Source: an uncultured Oceanospirillaceae bacterium (lineage in GTDB: Bacteria; Pseudomonadota; Gammaproteobacteria; Pseudomonadales; Balneatricaceae). Taken from it: 64,000 nt of DNA. Every line of letters starts with the position of its first letter. The first letter of the stretch is position 1. Location: NCBI GenBank assembly GCA_913057435.1, contig CAJXNY010000009.1:55917-119916 (forward strand), written 5' to 3'. Of this stretch, positions 54,278-63,948 are shown one piece after another. Position numbers and translations under genes: made by a program. A model generated the notes under the pieces. The model had not been told where the DNA came from, did not search any database, and was given only the letters and a program-made list of their open reading frames with translations.

Positions 54278-55285
54278 TTAGCGATTCAGCGCAGCGGCGT
54301 CGCTGTCCTGGCTGTCAGCGTGGTACTCAATGATCGCTTCAACTTCTTCGCGAGAACCCAGCGCAACGGCAACGCGCTGATGGATCTCCTTGGGTTGAAC
54401 GTCCATGATGTCAGCGTAGGCGGTGCTGGACAGGCCACCGGCCTGTTCAATCAGCATGCTCATTGGGTTGCCTTCGTACATCAGGCGCAGTTTGCCCGGT
54501 TTGCCCGTTTCGCGTTTATCCCATGGATACATGAATACGCCACCGCGGGTCAGCACACGATGCACTTCAGCCACCATGGAGGCGATCCAGCGCATGTTGT
54601 AGTTTTTCTTGCGTGGGCCATCGGCACCTTGCAGCAGGTCGTTAACGTAACGCTGCATATTCGGTTCCCAGTGACGCTGGTTCGACATGTTGATGGCGAA
54701 TTCGCGGGTCTGCGCTGGAATCTGAACATTTTCGTTGGTCAGGATAAAGTCGCCAGTGTGGGCCAGAGTGAAGAAGTTCACACCCGCGCCGGTGCTCAGT
54801 ACCAGTACGGCAGACGGGCCATACAGAACATAGCCAGCAGCAACCTGTTTGCGGCCATTCTGCAGGTAAGCCTCGGCGTCGTTACCATCGCAATTTTCTG
54901 GTGCTTCCAGAATGGAGAATATGGTGCCAACGGAGACGTTAATGTCGATGTTAGAAGAGCCATCCAGCGGGTCGAAGGTCACCAGGAAGCGGCCGTTTTC
55001 ATTGGCTGCAACGGGATCATCTTCCTCTTCTGAGGCAATGCCGCGCACCAGCGGGTTGGTGTGCAGTACGTTTTTCATTACGTCGTTGGAGATCACATCC
55101 ATTTTCTTCTGGGTTTCGCCCTGGACATTCGTGTTGTCCGTGGTACCCAGTACGCCAGCCAGCGCGCCTTCGCGCAGCTGTACCGCGATTTCTTTACAGG
55201 CGATCATCAGTGTGTCGATGACTTCGATCAGCTCGCCGTCGGTGTCGTGGTGTTTCAGAAACTGGTTGAGAAGCAGAAGGTTCAT
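54278..55285 (-). CDS. fbp: fructose-1,6-bisphosphatase class I
   Basis: Gluconeogenic phosphatase of 335 residues. EEEDDPVAANENGRFLVTFDPLDGSSNIDINVSVGTIF holds the metal-binding Glu and Asp residues, and MYEGNPMSMLIEQAGG is the C-terminal catalytic motif. Its presence fits growth on lactate and amino acids, as suggested by neighbouring modules. It is a single gene, divergent from mpl. Confidence 0.97.
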   Translation of the reverse strand: MNLLLLNQFLKHHDTDGELIEVIDTLMIACKEIAVQLREGALAGVLGTTDNTNVQGETQKKMDVISNDVMKNVLHTNPLVRGIASEEEDDPVAANENGRFLVTFDPLDGSSNIDINVSVGTIFSILEAPENCDGNDAEAYLQNGRKQVAAGYVLYGPSAVLVLSTGAGVNFFTLAHTGDFILTNENVQIPAQTREFAINMSNQRHWEPNMQRYVNDLLQGADGPRKKNYNMRWIASMVAEVHRVLTRGGVFMYPWDKRETGKPGKLRLMYEGNPMSMLIEQAGGLSSTAYADIMDVQPKEIHQRVAVALGSREEVEAIIEYHADSQDSDAAALNR

Positions 55286-55506
55286 TCGAAGATGATCTCT
55301 CGGGCGCTTTGAAGGGTTAAAATTGGGCGCAAATTGTACGTTATCTGCGACGCCAATGCATGGTTATGCTGGACTTTCTTCCGTATTTTAGTGCGCTTTC
55401 CATTAATTGCCGCTGATAATTTCCTTGCCCCTGGCTGTCACTGCCCGTATCAGGCCCGAAACTGCTATGATAGCCGCCTGTTTTTTCCCGCGTGAGGAGC
55501 CTTTTT

Positions 55507-56874
55507 GTGCACATTCATATTCTCGGTATCTGCGGCACCTTTATGGGGTCCATGGCGATTCTGGCCAAACAGCTCGGTTACCGGGTGACTGGCTCTGATG
55601 CCAACGTTTACCCGCCGATGAGTACCCAGTTACAGTCTCAGGGCATTGATGTGCTGGAAGGCTATGATCCTTCTCATCTGCAGCCTGCGCCGGATCTGGT
55701 GGTGGTGGGTAATGCCATGAGCCGGGGTAACCCGGCGGTTGAGTATCTGCTGGAGCATGGCCTGAATTACACCTCGGGCCCGCAGTGGTTGTCTGAACAT
55801 CTGCGTGACCGCTGGGTGCTGGCGGTGGCGGGTACCCACGGTAAAACTACCACGGCAACGATTCTGGCCTGGATGCTGGAGCACGCCGATATGGCTCCCG
55901 GTTTTCTGATTGGTGGTGTGCCGAAGAACTTTGATGTGTCTGCCCGGCTGGGTGAATCACCGTTTTTCGTGATTGAGGCCGATGAGTACGATACGGCGTT
56001 TTTTGATAAACGCTCCAAGTTCGTCCATTACCATCCACGCACCCTGGTTATGAATAACCTGGAATTCGACCACGCTGACATCTTTGATGATCTGGCGATG
56101 ATCCAGCGTCAGTTCCACCACCTGGTGCGGATTGTGCCAGCCAATGGTCAGATTATTGTGCCCACCGGTGAGCCTGCGCTGGATGAAGTGCTAGGGCAGG
56201 GGTGCTGGACGCCGGTGGTGCGTACCAGTGTTGATGGTAGTGAGGCGCAGTGGCAGGCGAAGCTGCTCAGTGATGATGGCACTCACTTTGAAGTTTTTCA
56301 CGACGGCGTCACGCAGGGCGAAGTACGCTGGTCAATGACCGGTACGCACAGTGTTAATAACGCACTGGTAGCCCTGGTGGCGGCCCGTCATGTCGGGGTA
56401 CGCCCGGAACATGCGATTGAAGCGCTGAATGCCTTTGGCGGTGTTAAGCGCCGGATGGAGCTGGTCGGCGATGTCGCCGGAGTGAAGGTATACGATGATT
56501 TTGCCCATCACCCGACAGCCATTGAAACCACCTTGCAGGGCATTCGTAACCAGGTGGGTGATGCACCGGTGCTCGCGGTGATTGAACCACGCTCCAATAC
56601 CATGCGGCTGGGCAGTCATCAGCAACAGCTGGCCGCCAGCACCGCAGCGGCGAACCAGGTGTTCTGGTATCAGCCTGTCGGGCTGGACTGGTCGCTGGAG
56701 TCTGTGGCGGCTAATGGTTCGGTGCCCGCTGTGGTGCTGGATAATACCGAAGCGATTATTGATCAGGTGGTGGCGATGGCCAAGCCGGGTACCCATGTGG
56801 TGATTATGAGTAATGGGGGCTTTGAAGGGATTCATCCGCGCATGGTCGCTGCATTGGAAAAGAGTGCCTGTTGA
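55507..56874 (+). CDS. mpl: UDP-MurNAc:L-Ala-gamma-D-Glu-meso-Dap ligase
   Basis: Mur-ligase-family enzyme of 455 residues that reattaches the recycled murein tripeptide to UDP-MurNAc. It opens HIHILGICGTFMGSMAILAKQLGY, and the ATP loop is AGTHGKTTTA near residue 109. VIEADEYDTAFFDKRSKF and YDDFAHHPTAIETTL are typical of Mpl, as against MurC. It starts at GTG 55507, seven bases after GAGGAG; the in-frame GTG at 55492 overlaps that site. It overlaps ubiX by one base. Confidence 0.96.
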   Translation: MHIHILGICGTFMGSMAILAKQLGYRVTGSDANVYPPMSTQLQSQGIDVLEGYDPSHLQPAPDLVVVGNAMSRGNPAVEYLLEHGLNYTSGPQWLSEHLRDRWVLAVAGTHGKTTTATILAWMLEHADMAPGFLIGGVPKNFDVSARLGESPFFVIEADEYDTAFFDKRSKFVHYHPRTLVMNNLEFDHADIFDDLAMIQRQFHHLVRIVPANGQIIVPTGEPALDEVLGQGCWTPVVRTSVDGSEAQWQAKLLSDDGTHFEVFHDGVTQGEVRWSMTGTHSVNNALVALVAARHVGVRPEHAIEALNAFGGVKRRMELVGDVAGVKVYDDFAHHPTAIETTLQGIRNQVGDAPVLAVIEPRSNTMRLGSHQQQLAASTAAANQVFWYQPVGLDWSLESVAANGSVPAVVLDNTEAIIDQVVAMAKPGTHVVIMSNGGFEGIHPRMVAALEKSAC

Positions 56875-57518
56875 TGAGCGATTCGTTTAATGAGCCGGTA
56901 ACGGTGGCGATTACCGGTGCCTCGGGGGTGCAGTACGGCTTGCGGCTGATTCAGTGTCTGGTGACAGCGCAGCATCAGGTACTGGTGATGGTGTCACGGG
57001 CGGCGCAGGTGGTGATTGCTACGGAAACGGATCTGTCATTGCCTGGCGGTTCGGCTGATCAGGAAGCGTTTTTGACGGCAGAATTCGCCGCACAGCCGGG
57101 TCAGATTCGGGTGTTTGGTCGTGAGCAATGGATGGCGCCGGTGGCGTCGGGATCTGGTGCCCCCAGTAAAATGGTGGTCTGTCCCTGCAGCACAGGCTGT
57201 CTGTCCGCCATCGCGACCGGTGCCAGTAATAACCTTATTGAGCGGGCAGCCGATGTGGCGCTTAAAGAGCGTCGTCAGCTGATTCTGGTGCCCCGTGAAG
57301 CGCCTTATTCTGAGATACACCTTGAGCATATGCTGAAGCTGACCCGCATGGGCGTGGTGGTGATCCCGGCCAGTCCGGGGTTTTATCAGCGTCCGCAAAG
57401 TGTGGAAGATATGGTGGATTTTGTGGTGGCCCGTATCCTGAACCAGTTGCAGATCGCCCAGAGCCTGTTACCGCGCTGGGGAGACGAACTGATTCGTCCT
57501 GCTACCAAAATTGATTGA
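56874..57518 (+). CDS. ubiX: flavin prenyltransferase UbiX
   Basis: Enzyme of 214 residues that makes the prenylated FMN cofactor used by UbiD decarboxylase in ubiquinone synthesis. VAITGASGVQYGLRL is the FMN-binding start, SGSGAPSKMVVCPCSTGCLSAIATGASNNLIERAADV is the core, and LVPREAPYSEIHLEHMLKL is the conserved dimethylallyl phosphate site. Its ATG overlaps the mpl stop (TGATG). Confidence 0.95.
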   Translation: MSDSFNEPVTVAITGASGVQYGLRLIQCLVTAQHQVLVMVSRAAQVVIATETDLSLPGGSADQEAFLTAEFAAQPGQIRVFGREQWMAPVASGSGAPSKMVVCPCSTGCLSAIATGASNNLIERAADVALKERRQLILVPREAPYSEIHLEHMLKLTRMGVVVIPASPGFYQRPQSVEDMVDFVVARILNQLQIAQSLLPRWGDELIRPATKID

Positions 57519-57563
57519 TAAAAGGGCATTTCTGCCCAGCCCTGACCTGAAGAAAAGATTGTA

Positions 57564-58247
57564 ATGGCCAAAATTCTTGCACTGGATACCTCTACCGATG
57601 CCTGCTCTGTCGCGCTTTCACTCGACGGTGTGGTGCATGAGGATTTTCGTATTATTCCCCGCCAGCACACCCGTGCGCTGTTGCCGATGGTCAGTGAATT
57701 ACTGACTGCCCATGGGCTTAGCGTGGCGGAGCTGGATGCGATTGCGTTTGGGCGCGGGCCGGGCTCCTTTGCCGGTATCCGCATTGCTACGGGTACCGCG
57801 CAGGGGCTTGCCTTTGCGGCAGAACTGCCGATGCTGCCAGTCTCAACACTGGCAGCGATGGCACTGAACATTCATCAGCAAACGGGGGCTTCTCAGGTCG
57901 TGGCGGCACTGGATGCGCGGATGGATGAAGTCTATGCCGGTGCCTATCGCTTTGTGAATGGGCAGCTTGTTGAGTTGATGCCCGAACAGGTGTGTACACC
58001 TGCACAGTTATTGCTGCCGGAGGGTGAATATCACGCTGCCGGGAGTGGCTTTGGCTATCTGGAATCGATGTCAGAGGCGCTGAAGGCTCAGCTGGTGGCG
58101 GTTGAACCGACCTGTTATCCGGCTGCTGGCATTATGGCTCAGCTGGCCGCCGCTGACTGGGCTGAAGGAAAAACAGTGGCCGCAGATCAGGCGATGCCGG
58201 TTTACTTGCGTGATGAAGTAGCCTGGAAGAAAAAGGATCAACAATAA
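57564..58247 (+). CDS. tsaB: tRNA threonylcarbamoyladenosine synthesis protein TsaB
   Basis: Protein of 227 residues of the ASKHA fold, a partner of TsaD and TsaE in making t6A37 of tRNA. ILALDTSTDACSVAL, the GRGPGSFAGIRIATGTAQGLA loop and LDARMDEVYAGAY are typical. It has the reduced active site expected for TsaB and not the metal-binding motif of TsaD. It is followed by uppP after two bases. Confidence 0.94.
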   Translation: MAKILALDTSTDACSVALSLDGVVHEDFRIIPRQHTRALLPMVSELLTAHGLSVAELDAIAFGRGPGSFAGIRIATGTAQGLAFAAELPMLPVSTLAAMALNIHQQTGASQVVAALDARMDEVYAGAYRFVNGQLVELMPEQVCTPAQLLLPEGEYHAAGSGFGYLESMSEALKAQLVAVEPTCYPAAGIMAQLAAADWAEGKTVAADQAMPVYLRDEVAWKKKDQQ

Positions 58248-58249
58248 CA

Positions 58250-59050
58250 ATGGAATGGTTACATGTACTGGTACTGGCGCTGATCCAGGGCCTGACCGAG
58301 TTTCTGCCAATCTCCAGTTCGGCACATCTGATTTTGCCTGCTCAATTGCTGGGCTGGCCAGATCAGGGGCTGGCGTTTGATGTGGGTGTGCATGTGGGCA
58401 GCTTGTTGGCGGTTGTAGTATATTTTCGCACCGATATAAGGGTGCTGGCCAAAGGCTGGTTTGCCAGTCTGGCTGGGCGGCATAGTTCGGAGAGCAAACT
58501 GGCCTGGCTGGTGGTGTTGGCAACAATTCCGGCGTTTGGCTTAGGTGGGGTCGCATCCGATCTGATCAGTCATTATGGTCGCTCGGTCTTGGTGATTGCT
58601 GGCGCTACGCTGATTTTTGGCGGTCTGCTCTGGTGGGCTGATCATGCACGGACAGAGCATCGTGTATTGCATGGGCTGGGTTGGCAGGATGCTGTGATTA
58701 TCGGGCTGGCGCAGGCTGTCGCGATGATTCCGGGTACCTCTCGATCAGGGATTACCATTACCGCGGCGCTAATGCTGGGGTTTGAGCGTCAGGCTGCAGC
58801 CCGGTTCTCCTTTCTGATGTCGATTCCGGTCATAGCCGGAGCCGGGTTGTTGTTGGGGCTGGAGTTACCGGACCAGAGTGGTGGAATGGCGTGGCAGATG
58901 ATTGCTGCTGGCGCGCTGGTGTCGGCGCTGAGTGCCTGGGCATGTATTCATTTGTTTCTCAAGCTGCTGGACCGAATAGGTATGATGCCGTTTGTAATTT
59001 ATCGGATGGTATTGGGGCTGGTATTACTGGCGGTTTATTTTGCGGTGTGA
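58250..59050 (+). CDS. uppP: undecaprenyl-diphosphatase UppP (BacA type)
   Basis: Inner-membrane phosphatase of 266 residues with eight hydrophobic segments. The two active-site motifs are LIQGLTEFLPISSSAHLIL near residues 12-30 and PGTSRSGITITAAL near 160-173. It recycles the lipid carrier of peptidoglycan synthesis, and in many bacteria extra copies give bacitracin tolerance. It is tightly linked to tsaB. Confidence 0.96.
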   Translation: MEWLHVLVLALIQGLTEFLPISSSAHLILPAQLLGWPDQGLAFDVGVHVGSLLAVVVYFRTDIRVLAKGWFASLAGRHSSESKLAWLVVLATIPAFGLGGVASDLISHYGRSVLVIAGATLIFGGLLWWADHARTEHRVLHGLGWQDAVIIGLAQAVAMIPGTSRSGITITAALMLGFERQAAARFSFLMSIPVIAGAGLLLGLELPDQSGGMAWQMIAAGALVSALSAWACIHLFLKLLDRIGMMPFVIYRMVLGLVLLAVYFAV

Positions 59051-59078
59051 CCGCGTTAATCATGTATAGATATTGATC

Positions 59079-59873
59079 ATGCGAGAGATAACAGCAGCCG
59101 TTGTTGTAACGGCAACTGAGCCCCGATGGCTGGAGCAGGCTGAAGAGCTGGCTGAGCAGCTGGGATTGCCTTTTATACCTGACGCTGATCCAGCTGATAC
59201 CCGTCAGGTGGCGTTACTGCAGTACACCGCTCAGGGGCTGCAGCTGCAGCAGACGGCTGTAAAGAAACGTCCAGGCCCGGTGTGGGTTGATTTCGTTAGT
59301 GGTGCGGTGGCGCACCGGCGCAAGTTTGGTGGCGGTGCCGGGCAGATGATCGCCAAGGCGGTTGGTATTAAAGGCAGTGTTCGGCCCAGTGTGGTGGATG
59401 TCACCGCAGGGCTGGGGCGTGATGCCTTTGTGATTGCGACTCTGGGGTCTGAAGTGACCTTGCTGGAGCGCTCACCCATTATCCATGCCTTGCTCAAAGA
59501 CGGCCTGCAGCGTGCTGAGTATGATGCTGAGGTGGCTGACATTGTTGAGCGAATGACTTTGTTGCCTGCTGACAGTATTGGCTGGTTGCAACAGGCTGAG
59601 CAGCAGAGTCAGCAGGTGCTGTATCTGGATCCGATGTTTCCCCACTCCGACAAGTCTGCTCAGGTTAAGAAGGAAATGAATCTGTTTCAGGCGGTTGTGG
59701 GTGAAGACAATGATGATGCGGCATTGCTTGCGGTGGCCTGGCCGGTTGCTGAGTATCGGGTAGTGGTCAAACGCCCGCGTAAAGCACCGGCTATCGAAGG
59801 ACAGACCTTCAGCTACCAGTTGCTCGGTAAGTCAACACGTTACGATATATATACCCGGAAAAAGCTGGGCTGA
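59079..59873 (+). CDS. rsmJ: 16S rRNA (guanine(1516)-N(2))-methyltransferase RsmJ
   Basis: Methyltransferase of 264 residues. [30 protein letters not shown], then the SAM motif [19 protein letters not shown], and the catalytic-type LYLDPMFP near residue 185 are characteristic. I start at ATG 59079 (MREITAAV); a TTG six bases earlier is in frame. It follows uppP by 28 bases. Confidence 0.93.
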   Translation: MREITAAVVVTATEPRWLEQAEELAEQLGLPFIPDADPADTRQVALLQYTAQGLQLQQTAVKKRPGPVWVDFVSGAVAHRRKFGGGAGQMIAKAVGIKGSVRPSVVDVTAGLGRDAFVIATLGSEVTLLERSPIIHALLKDGLQRAEYDAEVADIVERMTLLPADSIGWLQQAEQQSQQVLYLDPMFPHSDKSAQVKKEMNLFQAVVGEDNDDAALLAVAWPVAEYRVVVKRPRKAPAIEGQTFSYQLLGKSTRYDIYTRKKLG

Positions 59874-59914
59874 ACCGTACTGGCAGTCGTGGACTGCCAG
59901 TATCCCGGCTCGCC

Positions 59915-60124
59915 TTAGTAGTGCGGTGGTGGCGGCTCGTGACCATTGTCTGTCGGGCTGGACAGGTCCATCAGTTTTATCTGTTTATGCAGGCTGAGGA
60001 CCAGTTCTTTCAGTTGTACCAGTTCAATATCCTGGCGGGCAATAACGTCACTTAACTTGTCAATTGCGTCTTCCTGAAAGGCTACACGGCTCTCAAGTTC
60101 TGCAATTCTTTCCTGATCGGGCAT
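59915..60124 (-). CDS. slyX: SlyX family protein
   Basis: Short coiled-coil protein of 69 residues: ERIAELESRVAFQEDAIDKLSDVIARQDIELVQLKELVLSLHKQIK is a continuous heptad pattern, and the end PPPPHY is the usual SlyX tail. The function is unknown. It is convergent with rsmJ. Confidence 0.9.
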   Translation of the reverse strand: MPDQERIAELESRVAFQEDAIDKLSDVIARQDIELVQLKELVLSLHKQIKLMDLSSPTDNGHEPPPPHY

Positions 60125-60300
60125 GGATACTCCTGATTACAGATGCGCATTTCCCCTGCCCTGAAATGGGGCGAAGTCATGCGTCAGGGTTTAACCTGTT
60201 GAATAGTTGCACAAAATTAGTTATATGTGCTCGGTTGGTTCCGCCATAATAACGGCGGGGTGCGGAAAGGAAAACGATTACAAACAAAGAGAATAATTAC

Positions 60301-60744
60301 ATGAGTGGTAATCAGTTAGTGCGTAGTGCATTGGTCAGTGCGGCAGGTGCCGTAGTTCTGGCGCTTTTGCTTCAGGTAACTGGGGCGTTGCAGGCGGTGT
60401 CTTTGCCTGTGTTTGTTGTGTCATTTGGTGTTGTTTTTATCAGTAGTCTGTTGAGTTCTCTGGGGCAAAGCCGCCCTTCAGTGTCCAGAGGGGATCTGGA
60501 TCTGGATGAGCCTGAAGAATCCGAGCAGGATGATGGCCGCGAGGTTGGGTTGGTGAAGTGGTTTAATGTGTCCAAAGGGTTTGGTTTTATTACCCGTGAA
60601 AATGGCGAAGATGTGTTTGTGCACTTCCGCAATATTCGTGGCCGGGGACACCGCTCGCTTTCTGAAGGGCAGAAGGTACGTTTTAATGTGCGACAAGGTG
60701 ATAAAGGTTTGCAGGCTGAAGATGTTTCGGTAATGCGTGCCTGA
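60301..60744 (+). CDS. membrane-anchored cold-shock-domain protein
   Basis: Protein of 147 residues with two closely spaced hydrophobic helices at about 7-28 and 33-53, a short acidic linker ([16 protein letters not shown]), then a complete cold-shock domain at about 80-145: [20 protein letters not shown] (RNP1 KGFGFI) and DVFVHFRNI (RNP2 VFVHF). The nucleic-acid-binding domain would be held at the inner face of the membrane. Similar membrane-CSD proteins occur in other marine gammaproteobacteria; their role is not known to me. Confidence 0.88.
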   Translation: MSGNQLVRSALVSAAGAVVLALLLQVTGALQAVSLPVFVVSFGVVFISSLLSSLGQSRPSVSRGDLDLDEPEESEQDDGREVGLVKWFNVSKGFGFITRENGEDVFVHFRNIRGRGHRSLSEGQKVRFNVRQGDKGLQAEDVSVMRA

Positions 60745-60801
60745 GCTTTTTGATCGAAAGGTGGGGCAGTTCTGCTCCACCGTCTCCAGTACATACCCCG
60801 T

Positions 60802-61668
60802 CTAGAATAGTGACGACTGAGACTGTAACGGATCCGGCCAGTTCAGCGGGTTGATCAGTGTGGGTCGCTTCGCTACAAGTAATTCACAGAAGTGACGTGC
60901 CAGCTGTGGGGCTTCAGCGTTGTCGGGTGTGTGGAAAAAAAGATAGGGTGTTCGCCCCTCATCAATCCATTGTAAGACTTTCGTTACCCAGGGCTGTAAC
61001 CACTGATCCGTGTGTTGCCACTGTAGTGGGCTGATAATGCGCGCTACTGGCTGTTGCCCTGTTGCTAAAACATGTAAAGGGAGCTGTGGTTTTTTATGCA
61101 GAGCATCCTGGGTAACGGCATCGGGCTGGGGCTCGGCAAAAAGCCAGCGGGTATCGAACATCGTACGGTTGATGTTATGCCTTGCTAGCAGCTGGTTAAG
61201 CAGTTGTTCTTCAATCTGTTTATTAAAGAACGCAAGATGACGTACCTCAACGGTGTAATTCCAATCATGCGGAAGGTGTTGCAGAAAAGACGCTAATATA
61301 TCAATCTGTTGCGGGCTGAACGTGGCGGGTAGTTGGATGCTGATCAGGCCAATGCTGTGCTGCAGTGGTGACATTTGACGGAAAAAGTCTGTTAAATGGC
61401 TTTGGCAATGCTGGAGGTTGTGCTGGTGAGTGATTACCTGTGGCAGCTTGAAGCAGAATTTAAAGTCATTTGGTACTTCAGTTTGCCAGCGTTCGACCGA
61501 TATCCTGTCTGGGATACCATAAAATGTGGTATTACCTTCGACTGAATTGAAATAACGAGCGTAACGATGCAGCGGTCGTGTGTTACTTTTACCTGCAAGT
61601 GGGCCATCATGCCAGCAGCTGTGGTTCCATTGGGGGAGGCCTGTATGCCAGAGGGGAAGGGAAGGCAT
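60802..61668 (-). CDS. DUF72 family protein
   Basis: TIM-barrel-like protein of 288 residues. NSVEGNTTFYGIPDRISVERWQTEVPNDFKFCFKLPQVITH, then WNYTVEVRHLAFF and a C-terminal YLFFHTPDNAEAPQLAR, are typical of DUF72 (YecE-like). The function is unknown. I start at MPSLPLW (61668); the longer frame to 61752 would run into the pomA start region. It is divergent from pomA. Confidence 0.88.
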   Translation of the reverse strand: MPSLPLWHTGLPQWNHSCWHDGPLAGKSNTRPLHRYARYFNSVEGNTTFYGIPDRISVERWQTEVPNDFKFCFKLPQVITHQHNLQHCQSHLTDFFRQMSPLQHSIGLISIQLPATFSPQQIDILASFLQHLPHDWNYTVEVRHLAFFNKQIEEQLLNQLLARHNINRTMFDTRWLFAEPQPDAVTQDALHKKPQLPLHVLATGQQPVARIISPLQWQHTDQWLQPWVTKVLQWIDEGRTPYLFFHTPDNAEAPQLARHFCELLVAKRPTLINPLNWPDPLQSQSSLF

Positions 61669-61752
61669 CTCTTGTCTGATTACTCCAGAGTGAGCTGAAC
61701 GGGCGCTGCTATGGTTATTATTAATACGTTGTTTATGAAGAGAGCATAACAC

Positions 61753-62523
61753 ATGGATTTTGCTTCTTTACTTGGAATTATTTCGGGTCTTGCGCTGATT
61801 TTTTCAGCGATTTTTATTGGCGGTAGTGCCGATATCTTTGTGAACATTCCCGGGATGATGATTGTAATTGGTGGTACAACGGCAGCAACCTTGTTGACGG
61901 TGCAGTTTCGCGATGTAATTAATGCCTTTCGTGGCGCATTCATCGTATTCACAGGTGATAAAACCAATCCGCGTGACATGATTGATACCATGATGGAGTT
62001 GAGTCGTGTCAGTCATCGACATGGCTTGCTTGCGTTGAATGAGGTCAAGAGTGACTCGCATGTTTTACAGCGTGCCTGTGACCTGCTGGCCGAGGCAGCA
62101 TCCGAACAGGTTATTCGTAATACCTTGCAGAATGAGATTGATTCTCTGATGTCTCGCCATCACGCGGTGCAGGATGTTTTCCGCAAGATGGGTACGTATT
62201 CCCCGGCGTTTGGCATGCTGGGAACGCTGATTGGCCTGATCCAGATGTTAAGCCAGCTGGATACACCGGAAGCAATAGGTCCGGCAATGGCTGTTGCGCT
62301 GCTGACAACCTTTTATGGCTCTTTCCTTGCGACCATGGTGTTTATCCCAATCGGCGGCAAGCTGAAAGCGCGTACCCTGGCGGAGGTGACCAATCTGGAG
62401 ATCATCCGCGAGGGCTGTATCAGCATCCTGACCAATGATCACTACATGCATGTGTATGAGCAGTTGTCATCGTATATTCCTGAGGCTCAACGCAAGCAGA
62501 TATCCCCAAGCGCGGGGGGCTGA
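61753..62523 (+). CDS. pomA: flagellar motor stator protein PomA/MotA
   Basis: Four-helix stator protein of 256 residues. FVNIPGMMIVIGGTTAATLL is TM2. The charged cytoplasmic loop (about 60-150) includes RHHAVQDVFRKMGTYSPAFGMLGTLIGLIQML, and GPAMAVALLTTFYGSFLATMVFIPI is TM4. It resembles the sodium-driven PomA of Vibrio more than E. coli MotA, so I favour a sodium stator. It starts a three-gene operon with pomB and a PilZ gene. Confidence 0.9.
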   Translation: MDFASLLGIISGLALIFSAIFIGGSADIFVNIPGMMIVIGGTTAATLLTVQFRDVINAFRGAFIVFTGDKTNPRDMIDTMMELSRVSHRHGLLALNEVKSDSHVLQRACDLLAEAASEQVIRNTLQNEIDSLMSRHHAVQDVFRKMGTYSPAFGMLGTLIGLIQMLSQLDTPEAIGPAMAVALLTTFYGSFLATMVFIPIGGKLKARTLAEVTNLEIIREGCISILTNDHYMHVYEQLSSYIPEAQRKQISPSAGG

Positions 62524-62526
62524 TCA

Positions 62527-63321
62527 ATGTCCCATTTACGTGAGCTTATTAAGGAAGAAAGAGAGCAGGGCTGGCTGACGACCTATGCTGACCTGATGAC
62601 TCTGTTACTGGTGTTTTTTGTGTTGCTGTTCTCGATGTCGACGGTGAAAAAGGCTGAGTTTGAAGAAACCCGTCGCTCGCTGACATTGGCGCTGGATAGT
62701 GCTGCAGGTAGCAATAGTCTGATTGAGCTGGATGCACAGGCGCCTTCAGACCGTATTCCTGAAGAGTTGCGCAAAGAGCAGCTTCCGGCGCGAGAATACA
62801 GTCTGGAAGATGCCAATGATCCGAATTCTGCGGCAGCGATCCAGCAGCGGATACGTATTCAGCAGGAACTGGATAAAACCACTAAAGAGTTGAAGCAGTC
62901 TTTCCAGCTGATGAGTCTGAGTGACTCGGTGGAAATTGCGACACCGAAGGATGGCAAGCTGCGCTTGCGGATGAAGGGCTCAGCGTTGTTTGAGTCTGGC
63001 TCTGCGCAGTTTGATCGCAGGAGTATGCCGATGCTGGATGTGGTGGTGAACGTTTTACGACAAAACCCAAACTATAACGTTAATATTCAAGGCCATACTG
63101 ATGATCAGCCGATTGAGACACCACAGTTTCCTTCGAACTGGGAGTTATCTGCAGTACGTGCAACAACGGTGCTGAGGTACTTTATGCGCGGTGGGCTTGA
63201 TCCTGAGCGTTTGACTGCTACTGGCTATGGGGACTCCCTGCCAGTAGAACCCAATCAGAACAGTGCAGCTCGTGCGCGTAATCGCCGAATCGAATTTGTA
63301 CTTGAACACCAGGTGAAGTGA
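62527..63321 (+). CDS. pomB: flagellar motor stator protein PomB/MotB
   Basis: Protein of 264 residues with one N-terminal membrane helix (WLTTYADLMTLLLVFFVLLFSMS) holding the ion-binding Asp22, then a plug region, and an OmpA-type peptidoglycan-binding domain at about 135-262 (LFESGSAQFD, NVNIQGHTDDQPI, SNWELSAVRATTVLRYF, ARNRRIEFVL). It follows pomA after three bases and overlaps the PilZ gene. Confidence 0.93.
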   Translation: MSHLRELIKEEREQGWLTTYADLMTLLLVFFVLLFSMSTVKKAEFEETRRSLTLALDSAAGSNSLIELDAQAPSDRIPEELRKEQLPAREYSLEDANDPNSAAAIQQRIRIQQELDKTTKELKQSFQLMSLSDSVEIATPKDGKLRLRMKGSALFESGSAQFDRRSMPMLDVVVNVLRQNPNYNVNIQGHTDDQPIETPQFPSNWELSAVRATTVLRYFMRGGLDPERLTATGYGDSLPVEPNQNSAARARNRRIEFVLEHQVK

Positions 63322-63740
63322 TGGCGCTGATTATTCCTGAATCACTTGATAAGTCGAACAAGCGTCAGTCTGTTCGTGTTGATCTCTCGGCTAAAGACCC
63401 TGTCCGGTTTGCCGCTGATGGGCAAAAAGCCGTTATAGAGAACATCTCTGAGTCCGGCATCGCTTTTAAGGTAGAGCAGCAGATTGTCGGAAATGAAGTT
63501 GCAGGGATTCTGAAGTTCAAGATCGATCAGGTCTATACGATACGGATGAAACTGGAAATTTTACTGCAGAAAGAAGACTCCTACCGTGCCCGTTTTATCG
63601 ACCTGAATCGTCAGAACAGTAAGTTGATGTCCCGACTGGTACTGGGTTTGCAAAAGTTGCATATCCGTCGTCGTAAGCAGCAGCGGTTGCTGCAGATGGA
63701 GAAGATGATGGATGAGGCAGCAGATAAGAAGAAGTCGTAA
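63321..63740 (+). CDS. PilZ-domain c-di-GMP-binding protein
   Basis: Protein of 139 residues. The c-di-GMP motifs are RQSVR (RxxxR, residues 15-19) and NISESG (N/DxSxxG, 41-46). A basic C-terminal helix (LHIRRRKQQRLLQMEKMMDEAADKKKS) follows the domain. Its ATG overlaps the pomB stop, so it is produced with the stator proteins. This suggests a regulator of stator output or assembly, in the way YcgR or FlgZ act on motors. Confidence 0.9.
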   Translation: MALIIPESLDKSNKRQSVRVDLSAKDPVRFAADGQKAVIENISESGIAFKVEQQIVGNEVAGILKFKIDQVYTIRMKLEILLQKEDSYRARFIDLNRQNSKLMSRLVLGLQKLHIRRRKQQRLLQMEKMMDEAADKKKS

Positions 63741-63906
63741 GTGGGGCTGGCTGTGTTGGGTGCAGCCTTGTTGTGCTTGCGCCAGGCATTAAGGGTAGGT
63801 GCCTTCGGGATTTGCCCCTTCTGCGACCTGGGCCGTGTTGCTTATTAATGCTTTTAATCTCGGTTTGCTAATGAATTGATATTATTAATGAATTTTATTA
63901 AACCGG

Positions 63907-63935
63907 TTGACAGCTTTGTGACTGATGCGTAGTAT
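63907..63935 (+). promoter_or_regulatory. sigma-70 promoter of the tRNA gene
   Basis: A consensus -35 TTGACA (63907-63912), exactly 17 bases, and a -10 TAGTAT (63930-63935). The tRNA begins 14 bases later. Confidence 0.85.
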
Positions 63936-63948
63936 TCGCTCCTGTTGA

